Below, in pieces: positions 10,388 to 21,890 of a DNA stretch of 64,000 nt (its first letter is position 1; each line of letters opens with the position of its first letter). This DNA is from Batillaria attramentaria (Eukaryota > Mollusca > Gastropoda > Batillariidae): contig JACVVK020000542.1 of the NCBI GenBank assembly GCA_018292915.2, forward strand, positions 262,001 through 326,000, read 5' to 3'. The position numbers and the translations under genes are program-made. Below the pieces are notes generated by a model. The model was not told where the DNA came from and ran no database searches. It saw only the letters and a program-made list of their open reading frames with translations.

Positions 10388-13300
10388 CTAGAAAGCGGTG
10401 CGGCAGGGTTCAGAAGTCCACGTTGTTTCGTTGATTAGCTGTTCATACGGCACCTCAGTCTTGAGTTCGTCACGTACCTAATGGGAATAGTCACATGTAC
10501 TAGCGAAATATCAACAAAAATCTTGCTTTTACAGAAAATTTACAGACATAACAATACAAAGGCAGTCTCCACCCCCTCCCCACAAACAACAAAACAAACA
10601 CAAAAAAAACAACAAACAAACCAAAAAAAAAACCCCAGCAAAACAAACAAACAAACACAAAGGCCAAGGAAACAGGATTACAGACATTTTGAGTCAACCA
10701 GATAGGTCGAACGCCAAATTTTCACTTGGCAACAACAAAACTGAATGCTCTTGTGTATACGCACCTCCACACCCCATCCGTAGATGTTGGGTGTTGTGAA
10801 CATTTTTTATCAAACGCACTTCTGATAAACCAGCAGCTGCCGTTCACACGGGTAGGAAGCGGTAGGTACGTGCCATTGCTATTTTCCTTCAGTCACGTGA
10901 CATTCGCTACAGCGAGAGCACCACGCTTAGATTAATATGAAAACATCTTGGTCGTAGCCCGCCGAGGAGTCTCCGTTAATTCTTCGCGAAGCTGTCTTCG
11001 CTTGATTAATAACGGCCTTTAGGAACAATTACTATGGGCTCTCAGAAAGGTGTATCGGAGCCTCTAAGCACGCTTACCCTTTCAACTTCTTTGAAAACTC
11101 TGATCAGGTTCTTTCCAGCCAACTTCATGAGCTCTTCCTCCGAGTAACCTTGCTCCAGCAGTGCCGTAAACAGGGCTGGGTATGTGGAAACATCCTCCAG
11201 ACCAACTGGTAGACTGAAAGTTTCTTCTTTTTTTTTTAAGCGCCAATTCTAAGATACTACGTTTCACAGTACACTTTTGTTTTGGAACATTGGCGAGCAC
11301 ACATAAACGCTTAAAATAATCTACGTAATAGTCCAGTCTATTGAATGTGGTACATAGACTTGTGCCGGTGAAAGAGACGGAACTCCAAGGGCACAGAAAC
11401 TGTCCTAGTAAGCTGTGGGACACAGGTTATGTATTTGTGCTTGCGTTTAGGTTTCTGTTGGGTTAGTGCCAGCCTGTGTATACTACACACCACCAAAACT
11501 GCTCCGAACGATAAGTGGTACACATGTATGTCGAAAGGTTGGCAGTTCTGAGCAGTCCTAGGCTGTGAGCGATTTGTTTTGTTTTGTTTGCTCTTGTTGC
11601 TGTCTATGCGACACTTTGTGTGTGTGTGTGTGTGTGTGTATGCTCGGCTATTATCTACGCTCCACCATTTAGCTGGATATTAGTGTTTACTGTTAGCAAC
11701 GGCAGTATGAAAATCTCACGTTAACTACCACTGATGCGATTCCAGCGTGCGCATGCTTGAGGCGTGGTGCGTGTGACATACTGAAAAACACTACAACTGA
11801 ACAGTGTAAGAGACACATGTAAAATATATATTTGAAATTAAAGTTTTACTTCACTTTAGGAGAAATTCAAGTGGCTCAGCGTTGTCAGTTTAGCAGCGGT
11901 ATTGCCAGATCACTTTGTAAAATAACCAAGGAATATACAAGCCATCAAAGAGAAATTCTTACATTGTCACACCGTCGTAGTCGCCACCGATGCCGATATA
12001 ATCGATGCCAATTTTGTTTTTGATGTAGTTAATGTGATCTGAAACAGTAGATTGTGAGCAACTAAAACGGCTGTTTTATCAACATCCAAATGTAGTAATA
12101 ATTTGTCTGGCACCCAACCTCCTGCTCAGTCGAGCTCTGGGCGCCTTACGATAGCAGAACAGCATTACATAATATACATTACATACATAAGGGTGGGTGG
12201 GTAGGTGTTTAGGGGTTCAACGTCCTTTCCACCACGTATACATACATATACACACATTCCTAATACTGTACATGCTTACACAACATGATCATGACAATGA
12301 TGAAACACTCAATTCAGTCTATGTAATGCAGCCAGATGAGGTGTAATGTTCATGTCTATACTATTGCAGGCTTTCATTCCCATGTTAAGTTTTTCATCAT
12401 TGGTGGGGGGGGGGGGGGGGGGGTGTCGTTATCAATACCTACCTATGTCGTTTGTGTTGCATTTGCAACTGATCTTCAGGTGACATCACGCGCGACCGTA
12501 TTCCATAGAGTTACATTGTCGCAAAATGTAACTCCTTCACAAAAGGAGGGGAAAATGCAAACTGGCGTACTGTTTGAACGAGACGTTGAACAAACCTATC
12601 ATATAGCCTGTGTCCGCATAACGTTAATAATAATAATGAATAGAACTTGTTTAGCGCTTAATCTCGCATGAAAGCAACACATAGCGCTACACACACACAC
12701 ACACACACACGCACGCACGCACGCAGCACTGACACACACACACACACACTAACATGCACTACCCGGCCTGATGCAGATGAACAATTGCAGTCAAAGGCAC
12801 TGAAACAATGGCAGACTACTCATAAGTGTGAAAGGCCTGACGGAAGAGATGGGTTTTCAGGTTCAGTTTGAACTGGGACAGTGTGGGAAGGTGACGAAGT
12901 TCGACTGGCAGCGAGTTCCAAATATAAAACATTTGGGGCGAACGCTCACGCTTACTAAACTTCTTTTTTTTTAATTCCTGTTTTTTGGGATTTTCAAGCA
13001 GGTGACAGGCATACAATAACAATATTCAGTACAGACACACATACAATGATACATAAATATATACATGTCGATATGAATGCTTTCTCACACCTGCATATAA
13101 ACTTCTAAACTTCTTAACTCTAAGGATCTTGTTTTAGACTTTGACTCGCAGCATATTGTCATCTTACCGACTACTTGGCTCAGGGTGCCGTTTGGTTCAC
13201 TGATGTTGTTTGGGAAGCAGTTGATGTACAGGCTGTAGAAGTTGATCATCACCACGCCACCGTTCGCTTTCTACACGGGATAGAAAGTTCAGCCATGTCA

Positions 13301-13821
13301 CGATACAGATTTTGATAATGAACAAGACGTGATGCGATTTTCTTTTCAGACTATTGTCTCAAGAAGCCACTTTTTAAAAAAAAACTTTATTATCCCTATT
13401 GGGAAATTCGGGCTGCCTCCCCCGGGGGAAGCGCGTCGCCGCGGTGCAGCGCCACCCAATACCTATCCTGTATTTTCCACCTTCGTGCATTACTCTAGTG
13501 GTGACTTTTTTTTTTTTTTTTTGCTGCCCCAACTCGTCGCCAGGTTCAGTGGCATTCCTCCATGGCCACGGGTGGAATCCACGGAGGAATAGGAAATCGG
13601 GGCAATTTTTATCATACATGGTGATGAGGATGACGGTACGATAATGCTATGGAGGTCCATGTGGTTTGGGCCTGCTCGACAGGGCCGCATTCCGCGCTTC
13701 CTGGCGTTAACCAGGCCCGGGAACTACGGCACCGGCGGTGCTGGCCACGTAATCGTCCACATCATGAGATGTGTCATAACAAGGGACCCCCCCAAAGTCG
13801 CGCACGCGCGCGCGCGCGCGC

Positions 13822-13859
<38 letters not shown>

Positions 13860-14190
13860 ACACAGGACTGAAGCTCACGATGATGTGTGTCCGTGTACAA
13901 TTTACCGTCATTTCCAACACGTCATCTTGCACGTTGCGGTAGAGGTTGCACCCATATCATTATCAGGCAAACAGTCAGCAATACACAATGATGTGCATAC
14001 GCGTATAACTTACCGTCAATTCCAACACGTCATCCTGCACGTTGCGGTAGTGGTTGCACTCTCCGAAAGCGGAGGAATGGCTGAAGATGACAGGAGCACG
14101 AGTGACGCGCAAGGCGTCCACCATGGTGTCGTGAGACACGTGGGACAGATCCACCATCATCCCCAGACGGTTCATCTCCTTAATCACCAG

Positions 14191-14253
<63 letters not shown>

Positions 14254-17200
14254 GCTTTATTCTCTCATTGAAGACACAGTGCCGGGCAAAAGAGAACGCT
14301 TTGGTCGTATGGACATAATCTGGTTACCACGGTGCCTCGTCACTGACGCGACGTCCGCTTGCAGTGAAAGTATACAGGGCCAAATAACGGCGAGCACACA
14401 CAGACACATAATTATTCATACACTGCATCTACTGGGGCGCGCGCGCGCGCACACACACACACACAATTATGACATGTATACGATCATCGCCAATGAACTG
14501 TAAGATGCAGGGCTGAAAAACTACCACCTTTTGGCGGATTGTAAACCTGAATAAAACTCCTCCCCCTAAAATGTGTGTTTCCTTCTCTGAAGCACTTAAA
14601 ATCATGCCAAAAGTGCACCAAACTGCACAAATTTTAGTCTAATTGTAAAGATTTTCCTCCTAAAAATGTGTTTCCTCCTCCGACGCACTACAAATCATGC
14701 CAAAATACATCACATCGAAATAGCGTACTGATTGCTAGAACTCTGGACGCAATACACTGAAGTCAGCAGGCTGTGCTATCGCAAATTCAAATACTCCTAC
14801 CCAGCGGTTGCCCACAACACGAGCTGACTCCTCGACATTCGCGTTGCTTGAAGCCTTCTGTTAGCTCCGTACCAGCCTGTGAGATGCTGTCACTGTGCAG
14901 ACGTCTAAGTGGTAAGACGTTAGACAATAACAAAATAGCTGAGAACTATCTGCGAGCAAATACTCATCGAAAGATCGGCCTTAAAATGCCATATTTAAGT
15001 AGCTCATTTATTTGAAGCAGCAGTTTCTGATCACCTCTCCAAACGGAGTGAGTCCATTGAATTCCGGTTCTTCGTCTGACGTGTCCACTCGCCAGTTGTC
15101 TGCCCTGCAACAGCCAATCATGGTTTTTTTGTGTGGAATACTTGGATAACAATAACGATGAATTATAATGCCTTATGCGGAACATCATCTCACCTTTCAT
15201 TATTCTCTTTTCTTCCGAAGATGGTTCTTTGGCCAAAAACAGAATGGGATTATTTGTCTGTTTCGTCTGTTGTCCTCTGAGAGTGTTTTGAGCCACTTGG
15301 TGTTCTGTTATCTCAGTTGTGTGCCTTTCATCATTTGCGGCTCTGAAGGGCGTTTCACAAGGTCATTCGTTACCATCGTGTGTTGAAACTTTAGAACAAA
15401 TTTGTTTTGTCTGTTGTCTCCTAAGCTTGTTTTAAGCCTTTCGGCATTTTTGTTTCTTATGTACATTTGTCGTCTGGCTCTACTGTACATTTCATCCTTG
15501 GCTCTCAAGGACGTTTCACAAGGTCACCCGTTACCATGGTGTTTTGGACATTAAATGTATTTTGTACGCTAAGCGTGTTACGAGCCCTTTGGTAGTCTCT
15601 TGTACGTTGCGTCGTTTGGCTATTAAGGACGTTCACAAGGTCATCCGTTACCATGGCGTGTTACAGCTGTGAGTGACCGTCATGTAGCGAACGCCAAGGT
15701 CATAGAACATGCGCAGATTGCCCAGGCTGCTGTCAATGGAGTGACCTCCCTCTAGGCCGATCAGACTCCCGATCTTGCCGGCATCAAACGCGTCCAATAT
15801 CCCTGTTGATACACACACACAATGAATTAAATGCAAACTGGTCTTTCTTCACCTCTCTTTTCTGCCCTCAGAAGACAGCGAAATGACTCGGGTACGCGTT
15901 GTACCCTTGCACCCAAACTAGTGTACGGTAATGGTCATTTAGGCGTTAGTGAGCTGTTGTCCCTGACTGGTGCATGTGAAGGAACAGCCTCTTTATTTAT
16001 TTGTTCTATTTTTTACCAACTTCAGTTCGACCCTGTGAAGTCTATACTTTTTCATCCGCGCTTTCAGAGACGGCAACTCGCGTCCCGCTCCGTAAAATTA
16101 CACTCTGCGGAGCCGGCAGCGGATGTACCGGCTCTGCAGAATTGAAGCGCACTTACTGAAAGTATCGATCTGATATCAAGCCCTATTCTCAAAAATACTT
16201 TACCTTGTGCCGTGGTGACCCACTGGAAATGATCCGGGTACTTCGCCACAAACTTCTTGATGACGTCAACCTGGTCCAGCGACAGGTGAACAGCGTCCTT
16301 GTAGGAAGAGCTGCAGCTAACGTAGGCTGCCCAAAACTTTAACAGAAGAAATAAGGGTTACGTGGAGTGTGCTGATGATATTAATTACTTTCTGGTAAGT
16401 GGACAGGAGTGGCTGCACCAAAATAGAACTGAGGCAATGACAGAGCAGCCACCCTCGCCGGTTGGGCAAGCATTATAGATGGCCTGCGCCTAGGAAACTC
16501 GAAAGTGGTGGGAGTCTGAGACGCATGTAGCATGAACACAGCCTAGGTCATTATTCCGTAGACCGTGCAAAGGGGGCCACTTTACGAGCAGCCAGTATGT
16601 TACGTGGGAGAAATGTTTGAACAGCCCGTCGTCTTACCGCGGATTACGATGACACACAGGCGAACACTCCACACGGTTATAACTTTTCTACGCGCTCACG
16701 AGTCTTTTGTGAGTGAAAGAGACTTAATAAGCAGCCTATAAGAACTCGCTACGTGAGGAGTGTTCGCCTGTGTGTCATCGTAATCCGCGGTAAGACGAGG
16801 GGCTCTTCAACATTTCTCCCACGTAACACAGTAACGATAATCACCCAACGCTGACTTATTATTACAGTGTAAATGATATGTCTTACCTTAAATATTTTTA
16901 GGTTGTTTGGTTTGGTTGATTTTTTTTCCCTATTTTGACAGGGGTAGCGGAATAGCTGATGGCAGAGCGTTGCGCTTTCAGTGCTTGAGGCTAACGCGCT
17001 GCGATTAGCTTACGGTGCCCTTAACGTGCCTCAGTAGTAAATGCGTTACGGTGCTTAGAGAAGTCATCCTAACTAAGAGCAAGATATGCCTATTGGTCGG
17101 AACACGACACTCGTACACAGCCTGAGCGAGGTTACGCTGCTCAGCGAAGTCCTCCTTACGAAGTCCTATTAAATGTGCCTATTAGTCGTGGGGTGAGCGG

Positions 17201-20200
17201 TGGTCTAATAGGTAGCGCGTCGGATTTAGCCGCTGAGCTACTGAACAGCCGTCACCAATGTCACGGCGATGAAGCATGGGTTCGAGCCCAGGTCGAGCTT
17301 GTGATATGTGATACAGGTTTTTCCTGGCCGCCGGGCTGCTCATCGGGGGTTTCTCTCCGGGTTATCCGGCTTTCCTCCCTCAGCAAAATTGTTTTTAAAA
17401 AAAAAGGATAGGTATTGGGTGGCGCTGCACCGCGGCGACGCGCTTCCCCCGGGGGAGGCAGCCCGAATTTCCCGAAAGGGACAATAAAGTAGTGAAAAAC
17501 AACAACAACAACAACAACGACGCCGACGCTCGCTGTACACAGCCTGAGCGAGGTTACGCTGCTCAGCGAAGTCCTCCTTATGAAGTCCTACTAAATATGC
17601 CTATTGATCGGAACATACGACACTCGTTGTACACTGCCTGAGCGAGGCCGAGAACGTCTCGGTGAAAGCCCGTTGGGCTTGTCAATCAATCTGAGAAAGG
17701 GGTTAAAAGAATGAACTCTGAAATGACAGTGGATGGATGGCACGTGACAAACGGCCGAGACACTGGATGATGACGAGAAGCTGGCTGCGGGCTGTATACC
17801 TGAGCACCAAGTCGACCTTGGCGGAGGCGGGGGATATCCGTGTGCACATCGGGCCAACCAGCGATGAGGTCAACTCCGGACGAGTAGACATCATTCTTCA
17901 CGTGTTCCCGGTACTGCCAGGGCAGGTCGTTATGTCTACACACACACAAACACACACACACACACACACACATGCACGCACGCACGCACGCACACAGAAG
18001 GACACACACACACACACATGCACGCACGCACGCACGCACAAGGAGTGAGATACAGGGTAACAATGAGACACTTTTTGAACTGCTTTATGAGCCAGTGGAC
18101 CTCGAAACTGACTCAGCTTTGGAAATATTCCAATCACGAAATATAACAAAGAAATAAATAAATGAACAAACAAGGTCCAAGAAAAGAAATTCCAAACAGG
18201 TAGAAGAAGAAAACACAATTGTTGTTAGTTGCCAATTTTTTCGACTACAGGCCTTGGACAAGGGGTTGTCAGTATTCCTACAGGTATCGTCAACATCTTG
18301 CATGTATAATAATAATAATAATAAGTATTGTATAGGCGCTTTACCCAGTTTCATGAATCGGCTCAAAGCTACGCGAACTGAACCCAACACGCACGCTCAC
18401 GTGAATCACACGCATTCTCTCACACACTGGGTAAGTGGTGGAAAAGGACATTAAACCCCCAAACACCCACCCACCCACCTCTCACACACAGGACATAAAC
18501 ACATTACAATCACGTGATGCGAAGGGTCAGCTCAGCTATTTAAATTTCGGAATTTAGGATTGCATTTATTTTTCAAATTTGGTGGGCTGAACATTTCCAA
18601 ACGGCCGAAACACTGAATGGTGACGAACAACGAGAAGGCTACAGAAAGAAAATTTGAGTAGTATTACTGCTTTTATTTGTAAAAGTACTGTAGTAGTAGT
18701 AGTAGTAGTAGAAGCAGTTCTAATCTCCACTTGTGCTGGTGAGCCGGGATAGTCGAATGGCAGAGCGTTGGACTTTCAATGCTCGGGTCGTGAGTTCGAA
18801 TCCCGGCTGGGGCCAAATATCGTGCTGGCTTTTTTCCTCGCTGCCCCGTCTTTGAAATCACCCTTACGTGGTGGAAAAGGACGTTAAACTCCCAAACACC
18901 CACCACCAACAACCGTCTTTTTGTGCTAGGCGCTAGTGAGGCGTGAAATTCATGACACGCAGTGTACGTGCCGACCGGGGGAATGAGGTTCTCGATGAAG
19001 TAACTTGCCGCGACATCGTGCGTGCTTTGACTGAGGAAGTCTTCATCAGTATGGAGATCCGTACACGTCCTTAGTGTCCATGTGAATTGAATTGTGGGTT
19101 GAACGTCTTTTAATTTTCCACCCAGTGATCCTGTAATTCAAACACGCGGCAGCGATGGAAAAGCAAAACAAAACAAAAAAAACCAGCAGCTTTTATTTTA
19201 CTTTGGGTTTTGTTTTGTTTTGTTTTGTTTTTACTTTGGTCGCAGCTGATATTCAAACTCACGCGGATCCAAGCGATGACAGAGTAACCCTCTACCAGCT
19301 AGACAGTCCCGACTCCCAGACAGAGAGAGAGAGAGAGAGAGGGGGGGGGGGGTATTGGAGGAGGACTGAATGACTGAACGTAAATGAGTAAACTTTATAT
19401 AAGCTTTAGTTCAGGAAAAAGATTATAGGTTACAGGGCTACTGGGCATTTGTCTTTTAGAACGCACAGGGGCACACAAAACAAGAAGAATTATGCTACAT
19501 GAAACAGACAGACAGCCCTCATAGTAACCCCTACAGTACCCTGGAACCGCAAAATGTACGATGAGCCTGAACATACAGCGCGAAACGCCCTACGTGAATA
19601 AACGGATCTCATATAGTGATATGAATAGTAGGTATCCGTGCGAAATAAGAGTTTCATGGCGAATGCTGTGTGCGTCATTTGTTTGCTTTGTCCCCGCGGT
19701 GTCTATATTCAGTAAACATCGGACGACCCAATGAAAATTCATGACCTAAGCTACAACCAAGATACGGTATTCACTCGGGCCTGCCCATGCCTAGAGAATG
19801 CCGAGAGAATATTTGCACTGACCTGGTTAAAATGTCGTTCTGGACTCTATGTGTATGTATACTTGCATATGATGAATAAGAAACCGAGAGGGAAACAGAT
19901 GCTGTGATGTCCATTTACTTCATTACTTACCAGACCACAAGTTTTGCAAAGCAACATTTTGCTAAGAATTATATTTGGCGTCTTCGAATATTGCTCATGT
20001 TTAAGTGCTACAATGGTTTATTTTTTCTTCGTTTGTTTTTATTTATTTTAGTTTAGTGGGTTTTTTTGTTGTTTTTTTTGGGGTTTTTTTTTTTTTTGGG
20101 GGGGGGGGGTGTCGTTTGTTTGTACTTTGTCTCTTGCTGTTTGTGGTCGTGGTGGTGGGGGGGGGGGGGGTTTGTTGTTGTTATTGGTTTTTGGTTTTGC

Positions 20201-20797
20201 TGTGTTTTTTGTTTTTGTTTGTTGTTGTAAACTTCAATGTAAGTGACAAAAAGATGTACCGCCTTCGGCCTCACATCCTAACAGACATTGCCTCATTCCC
20301 AAAGGATGATAGTATTCACCTATTCAAAATAAACAAGGAGATATAAAATTGATCAATTGAATCAGGTTCAGTGTTTTTGTTTTTTTTTCATCGGATGTAC
20401 ACTCAAGCGCTGTTAGGTTACACCAAGTACACCCACATACAAGCGACCAACAAACCAGCCATGCTTCCTCTACATGGAAGTGAGATACAACGGCACATTA
20501 TGAACCACAATCATCCAGCAAACTAATCGATAATAATTCAAAACGATTTCTAACTTACCCGTCGATGAGCGGGTACTTTGCGAGGATATCATTGGCTCTC
20601 TTCACCCTCGAAGAATGGCTGTCCTCGCTGGTTTGACTGAGCCCCACAGCTAACCCGACCACTACACAGACCAGGACGATGCCAATGACTGCAGCCACAA
20701 CCAGTCGTTTCTTACTGCACAGAGCATTCCTGCCAAACGTAGGTGTTGTTCGGGAAGTCTCGTGAGTGGCGAGGTACTGTGTTGACCCGGAGGACAT
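10388..20797 (-). CDS. Membrane dipeptidase, paralogue A (type II membrane form)
   Basis: Ten exons on the minus strand: 20559-20797, 17800-17935, 16204-16336, 15652-15802, 15035-15104, 14014-14190, 13168-13270, 11963-12038, 11078-11213, 10388-10477, giving 436 residues. This is the renal-dipeptidase (DPEP, M19) family of zinc enzymes that hydrolyse dipeptides and, in vertebrates, cystinyl-glycine and leukotriene D4. Zinc ligands are present: H81 and D83 (DGHNDLPWQ), E187 (GLEGGHS), H260 (DLSHVS) and H281 (IFSHSS), plus GGDYDGV. Unlike vertebrate DPEPs, which have a cleaved signal and a GPI anchor, this protein starts with a short tail and a hydrophobic segment at about 31-54. It ends in EPCRTAF with no hydrophobic tail, so it should be a type II protein with its catalytic domain outside. 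Intron phases match paralogue B exactly. Confidence 0.93.
11214..13167. other. Introns 7 and 8 of dipeptidase A, with LINE debris
   Basis: Intron 8 (11214-11962) holds a short TG run near 11620. Intron 7 (12039-13167) carries a reverse fragment with the motif CCAACCTCCTGCTC at about 12103-12150, a reverse SINE tail near 12187-12240, a poly-G run near 12404 and the LINE 3' end described separately. Confidence 0.5.
12628..12970 (-). mobile_element. 3' end of a LINE: ORF2 C-terminus plus (ATT)n tail
   Basis: On the minus strand, the frame ending near 12816 reads [20 protein letters not shown] and continues [11 protein letters not shown]. This is the recognisable C-terminus of CR1/L2-type non-LTR ORF2 proteins. 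It is followed by a CA/TG tract, a GCGCTTAA-type tail and ATT repeats at about 12630, as expected for such elements. The tail sequence recurs at 18306, 36607, 39448 and 51117, so this family is dispersed in the locus. Confidence 0.65.
13373..13480 (-). mobile_element. SINE family 2, 3' part
   Basis: This segment reads CTTTATTATCC...GGGCTGCCTCCCCCGGG...GCAGCGCCACCCAATACC. It is the reverse complement of the tail of the full copy at 17189-17520. It lies between exons 6 and 7 of dipeptidase A. Confidence 0.6.
13879..13951 (-). repeat. Duplicated fragment of dipeptidase A exon 6 with its splice donor
   Basis: The minus strand here reads [15 protein letters not shown] followed by GTAAAT. It matches the last 15 codons and donor of exon 6 ([21 protein letters not shown]) that lie about 110 bases upstream in the gene. 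There is no acceptor at its 5' side, so it is a pseudo-exon end. Paralogue B lacks it. Confidence 0.8.
14191..14251. repeat. CA/TG microsatellite abutting the exon 6 acceptor of dipeptidase A
   Basis: About 30 CA units. On the gene strand this is a TG run ending directly in GCAG, the acceptor of exon 6, so a UG repeat takes the place of a normal pyrimidine tract. Confidence 0.9.
15340..15660 (-). repeat. Degenerate tandem repeat copying the exon 4 donor of dipeptidase A
   Basis: The authentic donor ATG/GTAACGG at 15651 is followed downstream in intron 4 by two further copies of ATGGTAACG with similar flanks (TGACCTTGTGAA). Their GT positions are near 15534 and 15373. Unit lengths are about 117 and 161 bases. 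Paralogue B has one copy only. Confidence 0.75.
16598..16828. mobile_element. 231-bp palindromic MITE with a 5-bp duplication
   Basis: The element starts TGTTACGTGGGAGAAATGTT and ends with the reverse complement. The inverted arms extend about 75 bases to the GCGAACACTCC motif. CAGTA flanks both sides (16593-16597 and 16829-16833). It lies in intron 2 of dipeptidase A. A second, truncated copy is at about 37919-38091. A TG...CA terminus with a 5-bp duplication also recalls a solo LTR, but the long arms favour a foldback MITE. Confidence 0.75.
17085..17645. repeat. ~110-bp direct repeat interrupted by a SINE
   Basis: The segment with ACACAGCCTGAGCGAGGTTA and CAGCGAAGTCCTCCTTA appears at about 17110-17190 and again at 17535-17612. 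The family 2 SINE sits between the copies. A shorter third piece (CACTGCCTGAGCGAGG) is near 17631. Confidence 0.6.
17189..17520 (+). mobile_element. tRNA-headed SINE, family 2 (full copy)
   Basis: The head resembles a tRNA with A-box-like GGTCTAATAGGTAGCGCGT and B-box-like GGGTTCGAGCCC. The body contains TTTCTCTCCGGGTTATCCGG. The conserved tail has GGTGGCGCTGCACCGCGG and CCCCCGGGGGAGG, ending in AATAAAG and AAC repeats. Partial copies lie at 13373 (reverse), 27490 (reverse) and 30657 (forward). Confidence 0.7.
17936..18038. repeat. CA/TG repeat at the exon 2 acceptor of dipeptidase A
   Basis: CA and GCAC repeats on the plus strand become a TG tract on the gene strand that runs into the acceptor TGTAG of exon 2. 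Paralogue B has a similar tract at the same exon. Confidence 0.85.
18306..18560. mobile_element. LINE 3'-tail fragment with AAT repeats
   Basis: AATAATAAT is followed by TATAGGCGCTTTACCCAG, GGCTCAAAGC, and later CACGTGATGCGAAGGGTCAG and GGATTGCATTTATT. The same order of blocks occurs at 36607-36840 and 51117-51335. On the minus strand it ends with (ATT)n. Confidence 0.55.
18740..18906 (+). mobile_element. tRNA-headed SINE, family 1
   Basis: The head is GAGCCGGGATAGTCGAATGG...GTGAGTTCGAATCCCGGC with A- and B-box-like blocks. The body is GTGCTGGCTTTTTCCTC..., and the tail is GGAAAAGGACGTTAAACTCC with CACCC repeats. It is the best-preserved copy in the window and lies in intron 1 of dipeptidase A. 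Confidence 0.8.
20559..20797 (-). other. Membrane-anchor exon of dipeptidase A
   Basis: The first coding exon encodes a cytoplasmic tail of about 30 residues, the membrane segment [20 protein letters not shown] and a short stalk up to LIDG, where the catalytic domain begins. A good acceptor-like site (TTTCTGCATCCAG) lies 20 bases upstream of the ATG at 20818, so a separate 5'UTR exon is likely. Confidence 0.7.
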
Positions 20798-20863
20798 TGT
20801 TCGAAGCCTGAACTTCTCTGGATGCAGAAAAAGAAAAACTGAATAGACTTGACTTTCTAGTTA

Positions 20864-20899
20864 GTTAGTTAGTTCGTTAGATCGTTCGTTCGTTCGTTC

Positions 20900-20947
<48 letters not shown>

Positions 20948-20965
20948 AGTTAGTTTAGTTAGTTA
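20864..20965. repeat. (TTAG)n microsatellite and repeat tail
   Basis: About 25 tetramers are followed by GGGCTTAACGCCGTGCAAGC. The same tail sequence recurs near 35516 and in reverse near 35085, so it marks a dispersed repeat family. Confidence 0.7.
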
Positions 20966-21289
20966 GTTACTGAGTTAGGGCTTAACGCCGTGCAAGCAAC
21001 AAAGACTATTTCGTGACTGATCAAGGTCCTTTTCGTTCGCCAGACTAAAATAATAAGAAAGACAATAAAACAATGTGTAAATATGTATATCACTTCTTTG
21101 TACATCGAACATATAGAAGTAGAGGATTGTCTGTATTACTTGAGGTATCTAAATTTTATAGAACAGATTTGACTCTTTCAAGAAGCTAAAAATGCTGTCA
21201 GGGGGAACATCCCGGAACAACACCTTCAAAGAATCTGCGCAGTAATGTTTTACGCGAATCTCGGCAAATTCCACGCACGAGTCTGACTT

Positions 21290-21890
21290 TGTAAGAATAA
21301 AAAATGAAAAACTACACAGTGATTCTGACTTTCTAAGAATAAAACACTGAAAAACTGAACGGAGAATCTGAACTTGTAGGGATAAAAGTGAAAAGCTGAA
21401 CGGTGATTCTGATCTTCTAAGGATCAGTAAAAGATGGAAATCTGTCTGGTGATTCTGAACTTCTACTGATAGAACATGAAAAACTGAACGGTGATTCTGA
21501 ACTTCTAAGGATAAAAATAGAAAACTGAACGGTGATTTTGAACTTCTAAGGATAAAGAAAAAGAAAAACTGAACAGTGATTCTAGACGTTTACGGGTAAA
21601 AATGAAAAACTGAACGGTGATTCTGAACTTCTAAGGACAAAAAAGAGAGAAAAACTGAACGGTGATTCTGAACTTCTAAGGAGAGAAAAAAAAAGAAGAA
21701 GAAAAACTGAACGGTGATTCTGAACTTCTAAGGATAAAAAACAGAAAAAAAACTGAACGGTGATTCTGAACTTCTCCGGATTAAAAAGAACACAAACAAT
21801 TGAACAGTGATTCGAAACTGCTCCGGATAAAGAAAAATAAAACTGAAGGATGAGTTTCTGAATACTAACCGGCGATTCTTTAACTTCTGC
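21290..21890 (-). repeat. ~45-bp tandem repeat of splice-acceptor-like units upstream of dipeptidase A
   Basis: At least eleven units of 41-52 bases share TGAACGGTGATTCTGAACTT and CTAAGGATAAAA on the plus strand. On the gene strand each reads as a pyrimidine tract, then TATCCTTAG, then AAGTTCAGAATC. The same layout (TTTTTCTGCATCCAG, AGAAGTTCAGGC) forms the probable acceptor just 5' of the exon 1 ATG, so the array appears to be an expansion of that site. Confidence 0.7.

Noticed and set aside
13906..13951. A complete extra exon of dipeptidase A
   Set aside because: It lacks an acceptor and most of exon 6, so it is a partial duplication and not a usable alternative exon by itself.
16598..16828. 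Solo LTR
   Set aside because: TG...CA ends and a 5-bp duplication would fit, but the inverted arms of about 75 bases and the second palindromic copy favour a MITE. Left open as a minor alternative.
18741..18815. tRNA gene
   Set aside because: The A- and B-box-like blocks belong to a SINE head; the same sequence recurs with SINE bodies and tails at several other places.
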